Positions 1 to 6,236 are shown, counted from the first letter of the stretch. The stretch is 8,627 nt of DNA from CAZEJK01 sp964512045 (GCA_964512045.1 CAZEJK010000218.1:1-8627); one strand, 5' to 3'. Made by a program: numbers and translations. The notes: generated by a model not told the origin, from the letters alone.

Positions 1-60
1 GTCCGCATCGGACCATGCAGCGAGCTCGATGCTGCGGACGGGACGTCCGCGGTCCTATCG
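1..60. repeat. Palindromic intergenic repeat, copy A (left side cut by window edge)
   Basis: Aligns without gaps to 4268-4327 (about 49 of 60 bases identical; the last 30 bases differ at 3 positions). It contains the inverted repeat GTCCGCA (1-7) / TGCGGAC (33-39), followed by a second arm GTCCGC and then CCGCGGTCC (47-55). In copy B the partner of that last arm, GGACCGCGG, lies 8-16 bases before the GTCCGCA arm, so here it would fall just left of the window. The conserved arms with a diverged centre suggest a folded element whose stem is under selection, or a mobile REP-like palindrome. It lies in a gap upstream of a gene and encodes nothing recognisable. Confidence 0.6.
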
Positions 61-68
61 ATTGGCGC

Positions 69-140
69 GAGGATCATCATCCGCTGCGGGCTCGTCGCCA
101 GCCCGCATGAGCCCGTTTGCCGACGTTCTGCGCGTCTTCG
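69..140 (+). promoter_or_regulatory. Conserved leader block upstream of gene 1 (copy A)
   Basis: These 72 bases match 4481-4552 at 64 positions with no gap, and 107-140 (34 bases) are identical. Both blocks lie at exactly the same distance from the start codon of a TYQG-family gene. The segment can form a stem between GCGGGCTC (86-93) and GAGCCCGT (109-116), with one G-U pair, retained in both copies. A short ORF beginning MSPFADVLRVF opens at 107 in both, but its continuation is not conserved, so a coding role is doubtful. I infer a promoter or untranslated leader; no convincing -35/-10 pair can be fixed. Confidence 0.5.
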
Positions 141-190
141 GTAGAGGCCGCCGACAGGCCGTTGAACGGCACGTGGCCGGATGTACGGAG

Positions 191-206
191 CAGGGGGGTT
201 CCAATG
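191..206 (+). promoter_or_regulatory. Ribosome-binding site and start of gene 1
   Basis: A G-rich Shine-Dalgarno stretch AGGGGGG (192-198) stands 5 bases before ATG at 204. Bases 194-213 are identical to 4606-4625 before and within gene 3. This decides the start: the open frame extends 29 codons further up to a TTG at 117, but that extension runs through the conserved leader and its residues diverge from the gene 3 counterpart after MPTFCASS, whereas a signal peptide begins exactly at 204. Confidence 0.7.
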
Positions 207-2060
207 CGACGGATGGTCTTGATCTTGGTGCTCGGGCTCGTGACGATCGTTCTTCCGCTGGCCGTCAGAGCCGGCGAGCGAGAGCCTGTTGGCACGACGT
301 TCACCTACCAGGGCCAGCTCGAGGACGACTCGGCGCCAGCCGATGGTGTCTACGATCTGCGGTTCCGGCTGTACGACTCGGCGGTTGGTGATGACCAGGT
401 CGGCAGCACGGTCACCGCGGAGGACGTTGCGGTGACCGACGGCACGTTCACAGTACGGATCGAGTTCGGTGATGTTTGGGACGGCACCGCTCTGTGGCTC
501 GACATCGGTGTCCGACCGGGCAGCAGCACCGGCGCCTTCACAGCCCTCAGTCCGCTCCAGCCGCTCAGCGCCGCGCCGGCGGCGCTGACCTTGCGCCCGG
601 GAGCACGAATCGAAGCCAATTTCGATACCGCAGCAGTCTTGAGCGTCACGAACAGCAGCTCTGCGGCAGGCGCTTCCGCGCACGCAATCTCCGGACGCTC
701 AACGAACGGGTGCGGAGTCAACGGGCTATCGGACGGCGGTGGCTTCGGTGTGTGCGGCACCTACACCCACCCAAGCGGAACTGGCCGCGCTGTCTCCGGA
801 TTCAGTACCAGTGACACGGGCGAAGCCATCTACGGTAGGGCAAACGCGAGCAGTGGCCTGACGACCGGCGTCCTGGGTAGAGCAGACAGCCCTGACGGCC
901 GCGGTGTGGTGGGTTTCGCGAGCTCGAGCAGCGGACAGACACGAGGTGTCTACGGGAAAAGCCAGAGCACTGACGGATACGGCGTGTACGGCTGGGCGAC
1001 TGCTGCAAGCGGAACGACCACCGGTGTCCTGGGGAAGGCAGACAGCAGCGATGGTCACGGCGTATACGGTTCGGCTCCAGAGTCTGGAGTGTACGGCGAA
1101 GCGAGCGCTACCAGCGGCGCAAGCCACGGTGTTTACGGAGAGAGCCAAAGCACTGACGGGTACGGCGTGTACGGGCTGGCGAGCGCTACCAGCGGAGCAC
1201 CCTACGGCGTGTATGGACGAAGCAGCAGCACCGATGGTCACGGAGTGCATGGCTATGCCGAGACAACCACCGGCTCCAATAGCGGTGTCTACGGCGAGAC
1301 CTCGAGCACCGATGGCCACGGAGTGCATGGCTATGCCGGGACAACCACCGGCTACAATAGTGGTGTCTACGGCGAGACCTCGAGCACCGTTGGTCGCGGC
1401 GTGTACGGCACCGCAACAGCCTCCACCGGCTTCACCCGCGGCGTGTTTGGGCAATGCGACAGCACCCAGGGCCGGGGGGTGTACGGATACGCGAGCGCGA
1501 CCTCCGGCACCAACTACGGAGTGTACGGCAACACCTCGAGCTCTGACGGTTACGCCGGGTACTTCGCGGACCGAGTCCACGTCAACGGCGATCTCTCGGC
1601 GAGCGGCGCCAAGCCGTTCAAGATCGACCACCCGCTGGCGCCGGACACCGAGTACCTGTACCACTTCGCGCAGGAGGCGCCGGAGGTGCAGAACGTCTAC
1701 AACGGCGTGGTCCAGCTCGATGCCGACGGCGCCGCCACGGTCTCCCTGCCAGCGTACTTCTCGGCACTCAATACCGGCGTGTTCCGCTACCAGCTGACGG
1801 CGATCGGTGCGGCCATGCCGAACCTCCACGTTGCCAAACGGATCGAGACCGACACGTTCTCGATCGCCGGCGGCGAGCCGGGCCACGAGGTCTCCTGGGA
1901 GGTCACCGCCGTGCGCAACGACCCGTACGTGCGGGACCACCGTCTGACAACGGAGGCGCCCAAGACCGCTGCCGAGCGCGGCACCTACCTCTACCCCGAG
2001 GGCTACGGCCAGCCGGAGGCTCTCTCCCGCGACCACGAGCCGCACGACGAGGCGCCGTGA
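204..2060 (+). CDS. Secreted GVYG-repeat fibre-like protein with FKIDHPL C-terminal domain
   Basis: 618 residues. Residues 1-24 are a signal peptide (MRRMVLILVLGL..., likely cut after AVRA), so the protein is exported. Residues about 30-130 form the TYQG domain (TFTYQGQLEDD at 32-42, LRFRLYD, WDGTALWL, then SPLQPLSAAP), closely matched by gene 3. Residues 171-450 are a long array of GVYG-type half-repeats, probably a stacked beta fibre. Residues about 455-618 are a distinct domain with FKIDHPL, YLYHF, VYNGVV, FRYQLTAIG, VSWEVTAVRNDPY and a GTYLYPE..YG end. I know this tail from many uncharacterised environmental bacterial proteins, often after beta-rich repeats, but no function is established. 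No sortase motif or membrane anchor is visible. The next gene begins 41 bases after the stop, suggesting one transcript. The role is inferred: a surface or secreted fibre. A phage tail-fibre origin is possible, but the signal peptide argues against a present phage role. Confidence 0.85.
   Translation: MRRMVLILVLGLVTIVLPLAVRAGEREPVGTTFTYQGQLEDDSAPADGVYDLRFRLYDSAVGDDQVGSTVTAEDVAVTDGTFTVRIEFGDVWDGTALWLDIGVRPGSSTGAFTALSPLQPLSAAPAALTLRPGARIEANFDTAAVLSVTNSSSAAGASAHAISGRSTNGCGVNGLSDGGGFGVCGTYTHPSGTGRAVSGFSTSDTGEAIYGRANASSGLTTGVLGRADSPDGRGVVGFASSSSGQTRGVYGKSQSTDGYGVYGWATAASGTTTGVLGKADSSDGHGVYGSAPESGVYGEASATSGASHGVYGESQSTDGYGVYGLASATSGAPYGVYGRSSSTDGHGVHGYAETTTGSNSGVYGETSSTDGHGVHGYAGTTTGYNSGVYGETSSTVGRGVYGTATASTGFTRGVFGQCDSTQGRGVYGYASATSGTNYGVYGNTSSSDGYAGYFADRVHVNGDLSASGAKPFKIDHPLAPDTEYLYHFAQEAPEVQNVYNGVVQLDADGAATVSLPAYFSALNTGVFRYQLTAIGAAMPNLHVAKRIETDTFSIAGGEPGHEVSWEVTAVRNDPYVRDHRLTTEAPKTAAERGTYLYPEGYGQPEALSRDHEPHDEAP
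714..1553 (+). repeat. GVYG repeat array within gene 1 (alternating 14- and 12-residue units)
   Basis: 280 residues (171-450) made of about 22 short units opening with GVYG or variants (GVLG, GVHG, GVFG, AIYG). From 819 on, the units alternate between a 14-residue type (GVYGxAsatSGxxx) and a 12-residue type (GVYGxSsStDGh), giving a 26-residue, 78-bp period. One unit, GVYGSAPES, is only 9 residues long and breaks the register. The DNA blocks 1233-1310 and 1311-1388 are nearly identical, indicating recent tandem duplication. The first three units (GVNG, GVCG, AVSG) are degenerate. Confidence 0.85.
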
Positions 2061-2101
2061 GACGCCTCGAAACCGCTTGCGGCACGAAAGGACGACCCGT
2101 C

Positions 2102-4123
2102 ATGCACATCACAGCTGCAATCGCTCGCGCCGCTCTTCACCGAGCGACTGTCGCAGCACTCAGCGCCGCCGCGGCGCTGGTGCTGTGCTCTCATCCCGTC
2201 GCCGCTGGCACCGAGAGCCTCGGCGTCGAGCCGACGTCGGCCCGCCCAGCCTGCTCTCGCTACGTCGCCGCCAACGGCGACGACGCCGCGATCGGCACTG
2301 CCGCAACCCCGTGGGCCACGTTGCGGCACGCCTTCAGCTCGGTGGCGCCCGGCGACGTGGTCTGCGTCAGGGCGGGCATGTACGGTTGCGACGGGGAGAT
2401 CAACCTGTTCACGTCGGGAACCCCCGAAGCCCCCATCCATATCGTTGCGGTCGACCCGGAGGTCTCGGTGGTGAACGCCATCAACATTCGACCGGGCGTC
2501 AGCTCATTGCGCCTGAGCGGCTTTGGCATCGCCACGTCAGGGCAGTGGGGCCTCGCGCTGTGGGGCGACAACAGTGACATCACGCTCTCGGACCTGGAAA
2601 TCCGCGGCCCCGAGGTCGGGATCCGAGTGACAGTCGGTGACCCCGGCGAGGACGCTGTGTTCGGACCGGTGGCCGATGTCACGATCCAGCGCAGCAGCAT
2701 CCTGCACACCAGCTCGCACGGGATCGCCTGCGTTCCAGGACCGTGCACCGGCGTGGTCCTCCGCGATCTGGATGTGGCTGCGAACGGTGCGACAGGCATC
2801 GAGCTGCATGGCGACGAAATCACCGTCGCAGACTCTCGGATCCACGACACCGGCGGCGACGGACTGATGCTCTCGACTGCTGCGTCCTCCGCCCGGGTCG
2901 AGAGCTGCCAGGTGGAACGGAACCGCGGCGTGGGCGTGCGCCTGACCGGCGGCGGTGAGGTCGTCAACACTCTGATCGTGGACAGCGGCCGTGGTGCCCT
3001 CGAGGTCTCCGGCGGCTCCTCCTCGGTCGTCAACAGCACGTTGGTGGCATGCTTGGAGTGCAGCTCGCTGGTGCGCTCCAGTGGCCCGCCTGGAACGACC
3101 GTACAGGCATCGAGCTCGATCTTCTTCAACGACAGCCCGACCTGGTCCGGACCGCTGGTGTCGGCCACCGCGGACGTCGACCTGGAGCTGACCAACAACC
3201 TGCTGTTCAACCCGTTCGGCGAGGGCGCAGTGGTCTGCCGCGGCGACCCGTGCACAGCCTCCGGCAGCCTGTCCCGGCTTGCTCCTCACGACCGCGAAAA
3301 CCGGTGGGCCGAGCCGGGGTTCTTCGCCGCAGAGCTCGGTGACTTCCACCTCGGCGCCGCTAGCCCGGCGATCGACAGCGGCCGCACCGACCTGGCGCCG
3401 CCGGTCGACATCGAGCAGCTTCCCCGGGACGACTCCGCCGACATCGGTGCCTACGAACACCGGACCGGCGGTTGCCTGCTCGCCTGCGCCGCCAGGGTTC
3501 CGGACCGGGCGGCCGTGGCCGAGCCCGTCGCCATCGAGGCCACCGTGCGCACCAGCGGCTGCGCCGAGGAGCCTGCGGTGCGATGGCAGCTCGGCGACTC
3601 CACGGAGTCTGCGGGCTCCGCGGTGCACCACACCTACCGGGAGACCGGCGCCTTCGACTGGAGCCTCGAGGTGACCGCCGGGAGCCGAGTGTGCCGCAGC
3701 GCCGGCACGCTCGTCGTCGAGGCGCCACGGCTCGGCGACGACGGTCAGCTCGAGCGAAGCCGGCAGCAGGCTCAGAGCCTCGCCTCTCCGCGATCGGCCT
3801 CGATCTCCTGGTGGACCGTCGACGGCGGCGGCGGGACCTCCAGCGGCGGCGCCTACACACTCTCCGGCACGATCGGGCAAGCGGATGCCAGCACGCCGAT
3901 GTCGGGGGGCGCGTACACGCTCACCGGAGGGTTCTGGGCCGGTGTTGGAGACCGGCGGTGCGACGTCGACCGCTCTGGCACCTGCGACGCCGCCGACATC
4001 GCGTGGATCCTCGCCTGTGCCGACGACCCGAGCGGCTGCGGCTGCCCTGGGAACCCGGACATGAACGGCGACCTCAACGTCGACGGAGACGACGTCGACC
4101 AGCTCGTGATCTCGGTGTTCTAG
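2102..4123 (+). CDS. Secreted right-handed beta-helix protein with PKD-like and dockerin-like C-terminal domains
   Basis: 673 residues. The start is ATG 2102, with GAAAGGA (2086-2092) 9 bases upstream; an in-frame GTG at 2057 overlaps the gene 1 stop but would precede the signal peptide (ALSAAAALVLCSHPVAA, likely cut before GTES). Residues about 50-410 look like a pectate-lyase-style parallel beta-helix: it opens YVAANGDDAAIGTAATPWAT and carries repeated short rungs such as 'VTIQRSSILHTSSHGI' and 'ITVADSRIHDTGGDGL'. SPAID (421-425) and GAYEH (449-453) give a choice-of-anchor-Q-like end. A PKD-like fold follows at about 455-542 (WQLGDS, HTYRETGAF). Residues 568-615 are an ISWWTVDGGGG...GGFW segment, widespread in secreted bacterial proteins but of unknown role. 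Residues 616-673 hold two acidic loops (DVDRSGTCDAADI, DMNGDLNVDGDDVD) like the calcium loops of type I dockerin. No polysaccharide-lyase catalytic residues can be assigned. A binding or structural surface protein is as likely as an enzyme. Confidence 0.83.
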   Translation: MHITAAIARAALHRATVAALSAAAALVLCSHPVAAGTESLGVEPTSARPACSRYVAANGDDAAIGTAATPWATLRHAFSSVAPGDVVCVRAGMYGCDGEINLFTSGTPEAPIHIVAVDPEVSVVNAINIRPGVSSLRLSGFGIATSGQWGLALWGDNSDITLSDLEIRGPEVGIRVTVGDPGEDAVFGPVADVTIQRSSILHTSSHGIACVPGPCTGVVLRDLDVAANGATGIELHGDEITVADSRIHDTGGDGLMLSTAASSARVESCQVERNRGVGVRLTGGGEVVNTLIVDSGRGALEVSGGSSSVVNSTLVACLECSSLVRSSGPPGTTVQASSSIFFNDSPTWSGPLVSATADVDLELTNNLLFNPFGEGAVVCRGDPCTASGSLSRLAPHDRENRWAEPGFFAAELGDFHLGAASPAIDSGRTDLAPPVDIEQLPRDDSADIGAYEHRTGGCLLACAARVPDRAAVAEPVAIEATVRTSGCAEEPAVRWQLGDSTESAGSAVHHTYRETGAFDWSLEVTAGSRVCRSAGTLVVEAPRLGDDGQLERSRQQAQSLASPRSASISWWTVDGGGGTSSGGAYTLSGTIGQADASTPMSGGAYTLTGGFWAGVGDRRCDVDRSGTCDAADIAWILACADDPSGCGCPGNPDMNGDLNVDGDDVDQLVISVF

Positions 4124-4251
4124 GGGCCCGGCCGGAGACCCCTGCACCGCCCGCTTCCGCAAGTTGCCCCTGCTCCGAGACGGCATCGGAGGTGTGGAGC
4201 GACTCCAGTGAGCCGGCAATCGCTCCAAACTGCGGGCTCTCGCCCTCGCAC

Positions 4252-4327
4252 GGACCGCGGGCCTCTGGTCCGCATCGGGCCTCGCTGCGGGCCCCACCCT
4301 GCGGACGGAACGTCCGCGGTCCAATCG
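4252..4327. repeat. Palindromic intergenic repeat, copy B (complete)
   Basis: A nested palindrome. The outer arms are GGACCGCGG (4252-4260) and CCGCGGTCC (4314-4322), a perfect 9-bp match. The inner arms are GTCCGCA (4268-4274) and TGCGGAC (4300-4306), a perfect 7-bp match. The inner right arm can also pair with the GTCCGC that follows it (CGGACG / CGTCCG flanking GA), so alternative folds exist. Bases 4268-4327 match 1-60 without gaps. It is probably a dispersed REP/MITE-like element or a structured leader segment; no terminal transposase signals are visible. Confidence 0.6.
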
Positions 4328-4379
4328 GAATGGCAATGGCCACCGCACCGCTTGCTCGCACTTCGCAGACGTCGTCTGT

Positions 4380-4428
4380 CGGGGCAAGATGCCCCGACCA
4401 CCGCTCGCGGTCCCGGGGCAAGGCCCCG
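4380..4428. repeat. Pair of short GGGGC/GCCCC hairpins
   Basis: Two stem-loops of the same type lie 34 bases apart: CGGGGC-AAGAT-GCCCCG (4380-4396) and CGGGGC-AAG-GCCCCG (4414-4428). Neither is followed by a T-run, so they are not standard intrinsic terminators. They interrupt the otherwise parallel layout of the two leaders: copy A has only 8 bases between the palindromic repeat and the leader block (61-68), while copy B has 153 (4328-4480), so this stretch looks like an insertion or expansion in copy B or a deletion in copy A. Confidence 0.5.
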
Positions 4429-4480
4429 TGACCAGCTCCTGCGAAACAGCTCGCGAACGCCCGCGCTCCCCTCGAGTAGC

Positions 4481-4552
4481 GAGGGTGATCATTCGCTGCG
4501 GGCTCGTCGCTGGCGACCATGAGCCCGTTTGCCGACGTTCTGCGCGTCTTCA
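4481..4552 (+). promoter_or_regulatory. Conserved leader block upstream of gene 3 (copy B)
   Basis: Second copy of the block at 69-140, with a constant offset of 4412 bases that also aligns the two start codons exactly. The stem here is stronger: GCGGGCTC (4498-4505) pairs with GAGCCCGT (4521-4528), and inside it GTCGC (4506-4510) faces GCGAC (4513-4517), separated from the outer stem by a CAT bulge. The following 23 bases (4529-4551) are unchanged from copy A. The MSPFADVLRVF reading frame ends after four more codons (TKHR, then TGA), so a 15-codon leader peptide is formally possible here but not in copy A. It is likely part of a promoter or 5' untranslated leader. Confidence 0.5.
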
Positions 4553-4602
4553 CTAAACACCGGTGAGACGCCGATAGACGGCTCGCCGCTGGATGAAGCG
4601 AA

Positions 4603-4618
4603 CACGGGGGTTCCAATG
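4603..4618 (+). promoter_or_regulatory. Ribosome-binding site and start of gene 3
   Basis: GGGGG (4606-4610) stands 5 bases before ATG 4616. The bases from 4606 to 4625, covering the site and the first three codons (MRR), are identical to gene 1. The open frame reaches back to a TTG at 4529, the same 29 codons as in gene 1, but the signal peptide starts at 4616. Confidence 0.7.
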
Positions 4619-6115
4619 CGACGGAAGATACGGACCACAACACTCGGGCTCGCGGTCCTGATGAGTTCCTTGCCGCTGGCCATTGGTTCCGGCGAGCTGC
4701 GCGAAGCGCTCGGCACGCAGGTGACCTATCAAGGCTATCTGGAGGATGGCTCGGCACCGGCCAACGGCTGGTACCGACTGCGGTTCCGGCTTTATGACTC
4801 GGAGACCGACGGCACCTGGGTGGGTTCAGAGAATCTGCATGACCTTGCAGTGACGAACGGTACGTTTACCGCGGTGCTGAACTTCGGGGAGGTCTGGGAC
4901 GGCACCGCGCTGTGGCTTGAAATCGCTATTGGGGACGGCACTGGCAGCTTCACCATTCTCAGCCCACGCCAGCCGCTGAAGGCTGCTCCGTACGCCCTGG
5001 CACTCCCCGCTCTGCGGGTGGAGCAGGACTCCGTGAGCCCGAACCTCATCGGGGGTCATCGGAACAACTCGGTCGTATCAGGTGCGTTCGGCGCCACGAT
5101 TGGCGGTGGAGGCCGAAGTGACCACCCAAACCAGGTCTCGGCCGAGTACTCCACAATTGCCGGGGGATGGGGGAACACGGTTGCCGGCTCCCAGTCCGTC
5201 GTCGGCGGCGGATGGGACAACTCCGCCAGCTCCTTCAACACCACCATCGCTGGCGGACGCGAGAACACCGCCGGCGCGTTGAGCTCGACAATCGGCGGGG
5301 GCTGGAGCAACACGACGCGGACCAGAGGCGCCACGATTGCCGGCGGAGAGAGCAACATCGCGGGCGACGAAGAAGGAAACAACTCGTATCCCGCGGTTGG
5401 GGGCGGCTATGCGAATCTTGCCAGCGGCCGCAGCTCCACGATTGCGGGCGGTTGGGACAACACGGCCAGCGGGATGACTGCGACCATCGCGGGCGGTCGC
5501 GACAACACGGCCAGCGGGATCAACGCAACCGTCCCGGGCGGTCGCTACAACGTGGCGAGCGGTGAGAGCAGCTTCGCCGCCGGCTACCGTGCCAAGGCGC
5601 TCCACGATGGATCGATCATCCTCGCTGACAGCAACGACTTCGACTTCTCGTCGATCGTCCCGAACACCTTCCGAGTCCGTGCCACCGGGGGCATCCGGTT
5701 CGTGCTCGGAATCGACGGCAGCGGCGGCATGGAGTGGAGCTGCCTGGTCAACGACGGGAGCAGCTGGAGCTGCAGCAGCGACCGCAACCTCAAGGAGAAC
5801 CTCAGCCTCGTGGACGGCGACGAGGTTCTGCGAAGCCTGAGCAAGCTCCCCATCTACACCTGGAACGGCAAGGGCCAGGACCCGACACGGCCGCACATGG
5901 GGCCGATGGCGCAGGACTTCTACGCGGCCTTCGGCCTGGGTGGTGACGACACGCAGATCGCGACCATCGACCTCGACGGCGTCGCGCTGGCGGCGATCCG
6001 CGAGCTGCACCGTCGCAACCAGGCGATCGCGCAGGAGAACGCCGAGCTCCGCAGCCTGATCGACACTCTTGAAGCCCGCCTCTCGGCGCTCGAGCAGGCC
6101 TCAGCACGAAAGTGA
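4616..6115 (+). CDS. Secreted YadA-head-like repeat protein with C-terminal peptidase S74 (self-cleaving chaperone) domain
   Basis: 499 residues. Residues 1-27 or so are a signal peptide (MRRKIRTTTLGLAVLMSSLPLAIGSG). Residues about 33-138 are the TYQG domain shared with gene 1 (VTYQGYLEDG, LRFRLYDSE, WDGTALWLEI, SPRQPLKAAP). Residues 143-328 are repeats of the type IAGGxxNTASGxxx, resembling trimeric YadA-head beta-roll repeats. A linker (ILADSNDFDF...GGIRFVLG) leads to the C-terminal domain from about 386. It contains SDRNLKENL, PIYTWNGKG, GPMAQDF and DLDGVALAAIREL, hallmarks of peptidase S74, the intramolecular chaperone of endosialidase. That domain trimerises fibres and then cuts itself off with a Ser-Lys dyad; here S388 and K393 have the expected spacing of five. 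Residues about 457-495 form a terminal coiled coil. S74 is best known from phage tail spikes, but the signal peptide points to an exported cell-surface fibre. Gene 4 follows 121 bases downstream. Confidence 0.88.
   Translation: MRRKIRTTTLGLAVLMSSLPLAIGSGELREALGTQVTYQGYLEDGSAPANGWYRLRFRLYDSETDGTWVGSENLHDLAVTNGTFTAVLNFGEVWDGTALWLEIAIGDGTGSFTILSPRQPLKAAPYALALPALRVEQDSVSPNLIGGHRNNSVVSGAFGATIGGGGRSDHPNQVSAEYSTIAGGWGNTVAGSQSVVGGGWDNSASSFNTTIAGGRENTAGALSSTIGGGWSNTTRTRGATIAGGESNIAGDEEGNNSYPAVGGGYANLASGRSSTIAGGWDNTASGMTATIAGGRDNTASGINATVPGGRYNVASGESSFAAGYRAKALHDGSIILADSNDFDFSSIVPNTFRVRATGGIRFVLGIDGSGGMEWSCLVNDGSSWSCSSDRNLKENLSLVDGDEVLRSLSKLPIYTWNGKGQDPTRPHMGPMAQDFYAAFGLGGDDTQIATIDLDGVALAAIRELHRRNQAIAQENAELRSLIDTLEARLSALEQASARK
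5042..5599 (+). repeat. 15-residue IAGG repeat array within gene 3
   Basis: Residues 143-328 contain about 11 tandem units. The central ones have a strict 15-residue period: IAGGWDNTASGMTAT, IAGGRDNTASGINAT, VPGGRYNVASGESSF. The first two units (IGGHRNN..., IGGGGRS...) are longer, and one unit (IAGGESNIAGDEEGNNSYPA) carries a 5-residue insertion. The DNA of the 5446- and 5491-start units is nearly identical over 30 bases, a 45-bp period that could undergo slippage. The pattern fits left-handed beta-roll heads of trimeric adhesins. Confidence 0.82.
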
Positions 6116-6166
6116 CCGCAGACGACCAACGCAGTTGTGCGGACGCGCTGGAAGACAACGAGGGAC

Positions 6167-6186
6167 GGTGATCGCTCTCGATCACC
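6167..6186 (+). promoter_or_regulatory. Perfect 8-bp hairpin between genes 3 and 4
   Basis: GGTGATCG (6167-6174), loop CTCT, CGATCACC (6179-6186). The stem is perfect and lies 52 bases after the gene 3 stop and 50 bases before the gene 4 start. No T-run follows, so Rho-independent termination is not well supported. It may be a transcript-stability hairpin that sets the ratio of the two proteins, an attenuator, or an operator for a dimeric regulator. Confidence 0.45.
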
Positions 6187-6236
6187 ACCGCATCACAGAG
6201 CTCCCCGACAGCTCGAAACCGAATCGGAGGAACCTC

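Larger units (their letters stand above)
4124..4615. other. Intergenic region between the two gene pairs, rich in palindromes
   Basis: This 492-bp gap has no convincing gene; the open frames crossing it are arginine- and proline-rich shadows without family features. From left to right it holds: a weak hairpin right after gene 2 (AGGGG 4122-4126 / CCCCT 4139-4143, no T-run, a poor terminator candidate); an unremarkable stretch to about 4250; palindromic repeat copy B; two GGGGC/GCCCC hairpins; and the conserved leader plus ribosome-binding site of gene 3. The size and content suggest that genes 3 and 4 have their own promoter. Confidence 0.6.

Noticed and set aside
107..151. A conserved small leader peptide MSPFADVLRVF encoded in both leader blocks.
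   Set aside because: The identity is simply that of the DNA. The frame stops after four more codons in copy B but runs on far into gene 1 in copy A, and no Shine-Dalgarno precedes the ATG in either copy.
77..304. Minus-strand reading frames opposite both leaders share EDAQNVGKRAH, suggesting a conserved antisense protein.
   Set aside because: The shared residues fall exactly on the identical DNA block. Outside it the two frames differ, and both run antisense across the start of genes with clear signal peptides.
714..1553. CRISPR-like regular repeat spacing.
   Set aside because: The repeats are in-frame coding units of a fibre protein, with substitutions spread across the unit and no distinct spacers.
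726..2045. Long minus-strand open frame (439 codons) opposite gene 1.
   Set aside because: It is a shadow produced by GC-rich codon use and the repeat array. The protein is valine/alanine/arginine-rich with no family features, while the plus strand encodes recognisable domains.
2537..4492. Very long minus-strand open frame (651 codons) opposite gene 2 and extending into the intergenic region.
   Set aside because: Same reason: a GC-rich shadow with low-complexity arginine/alanine/glycine content. The plus-strand product has a signal peptide, beta-helix rungs and dockerin-like loops.
4616..6115. Prophage or phage tail-fibre cluster, suggested by the S74 domain.
   Set aside because: No capsid, terminase, tail, lysis or integrase gene is present, and the protein carries a signal peptide. 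A wider look at the genome would be needed to exclude a remnant.
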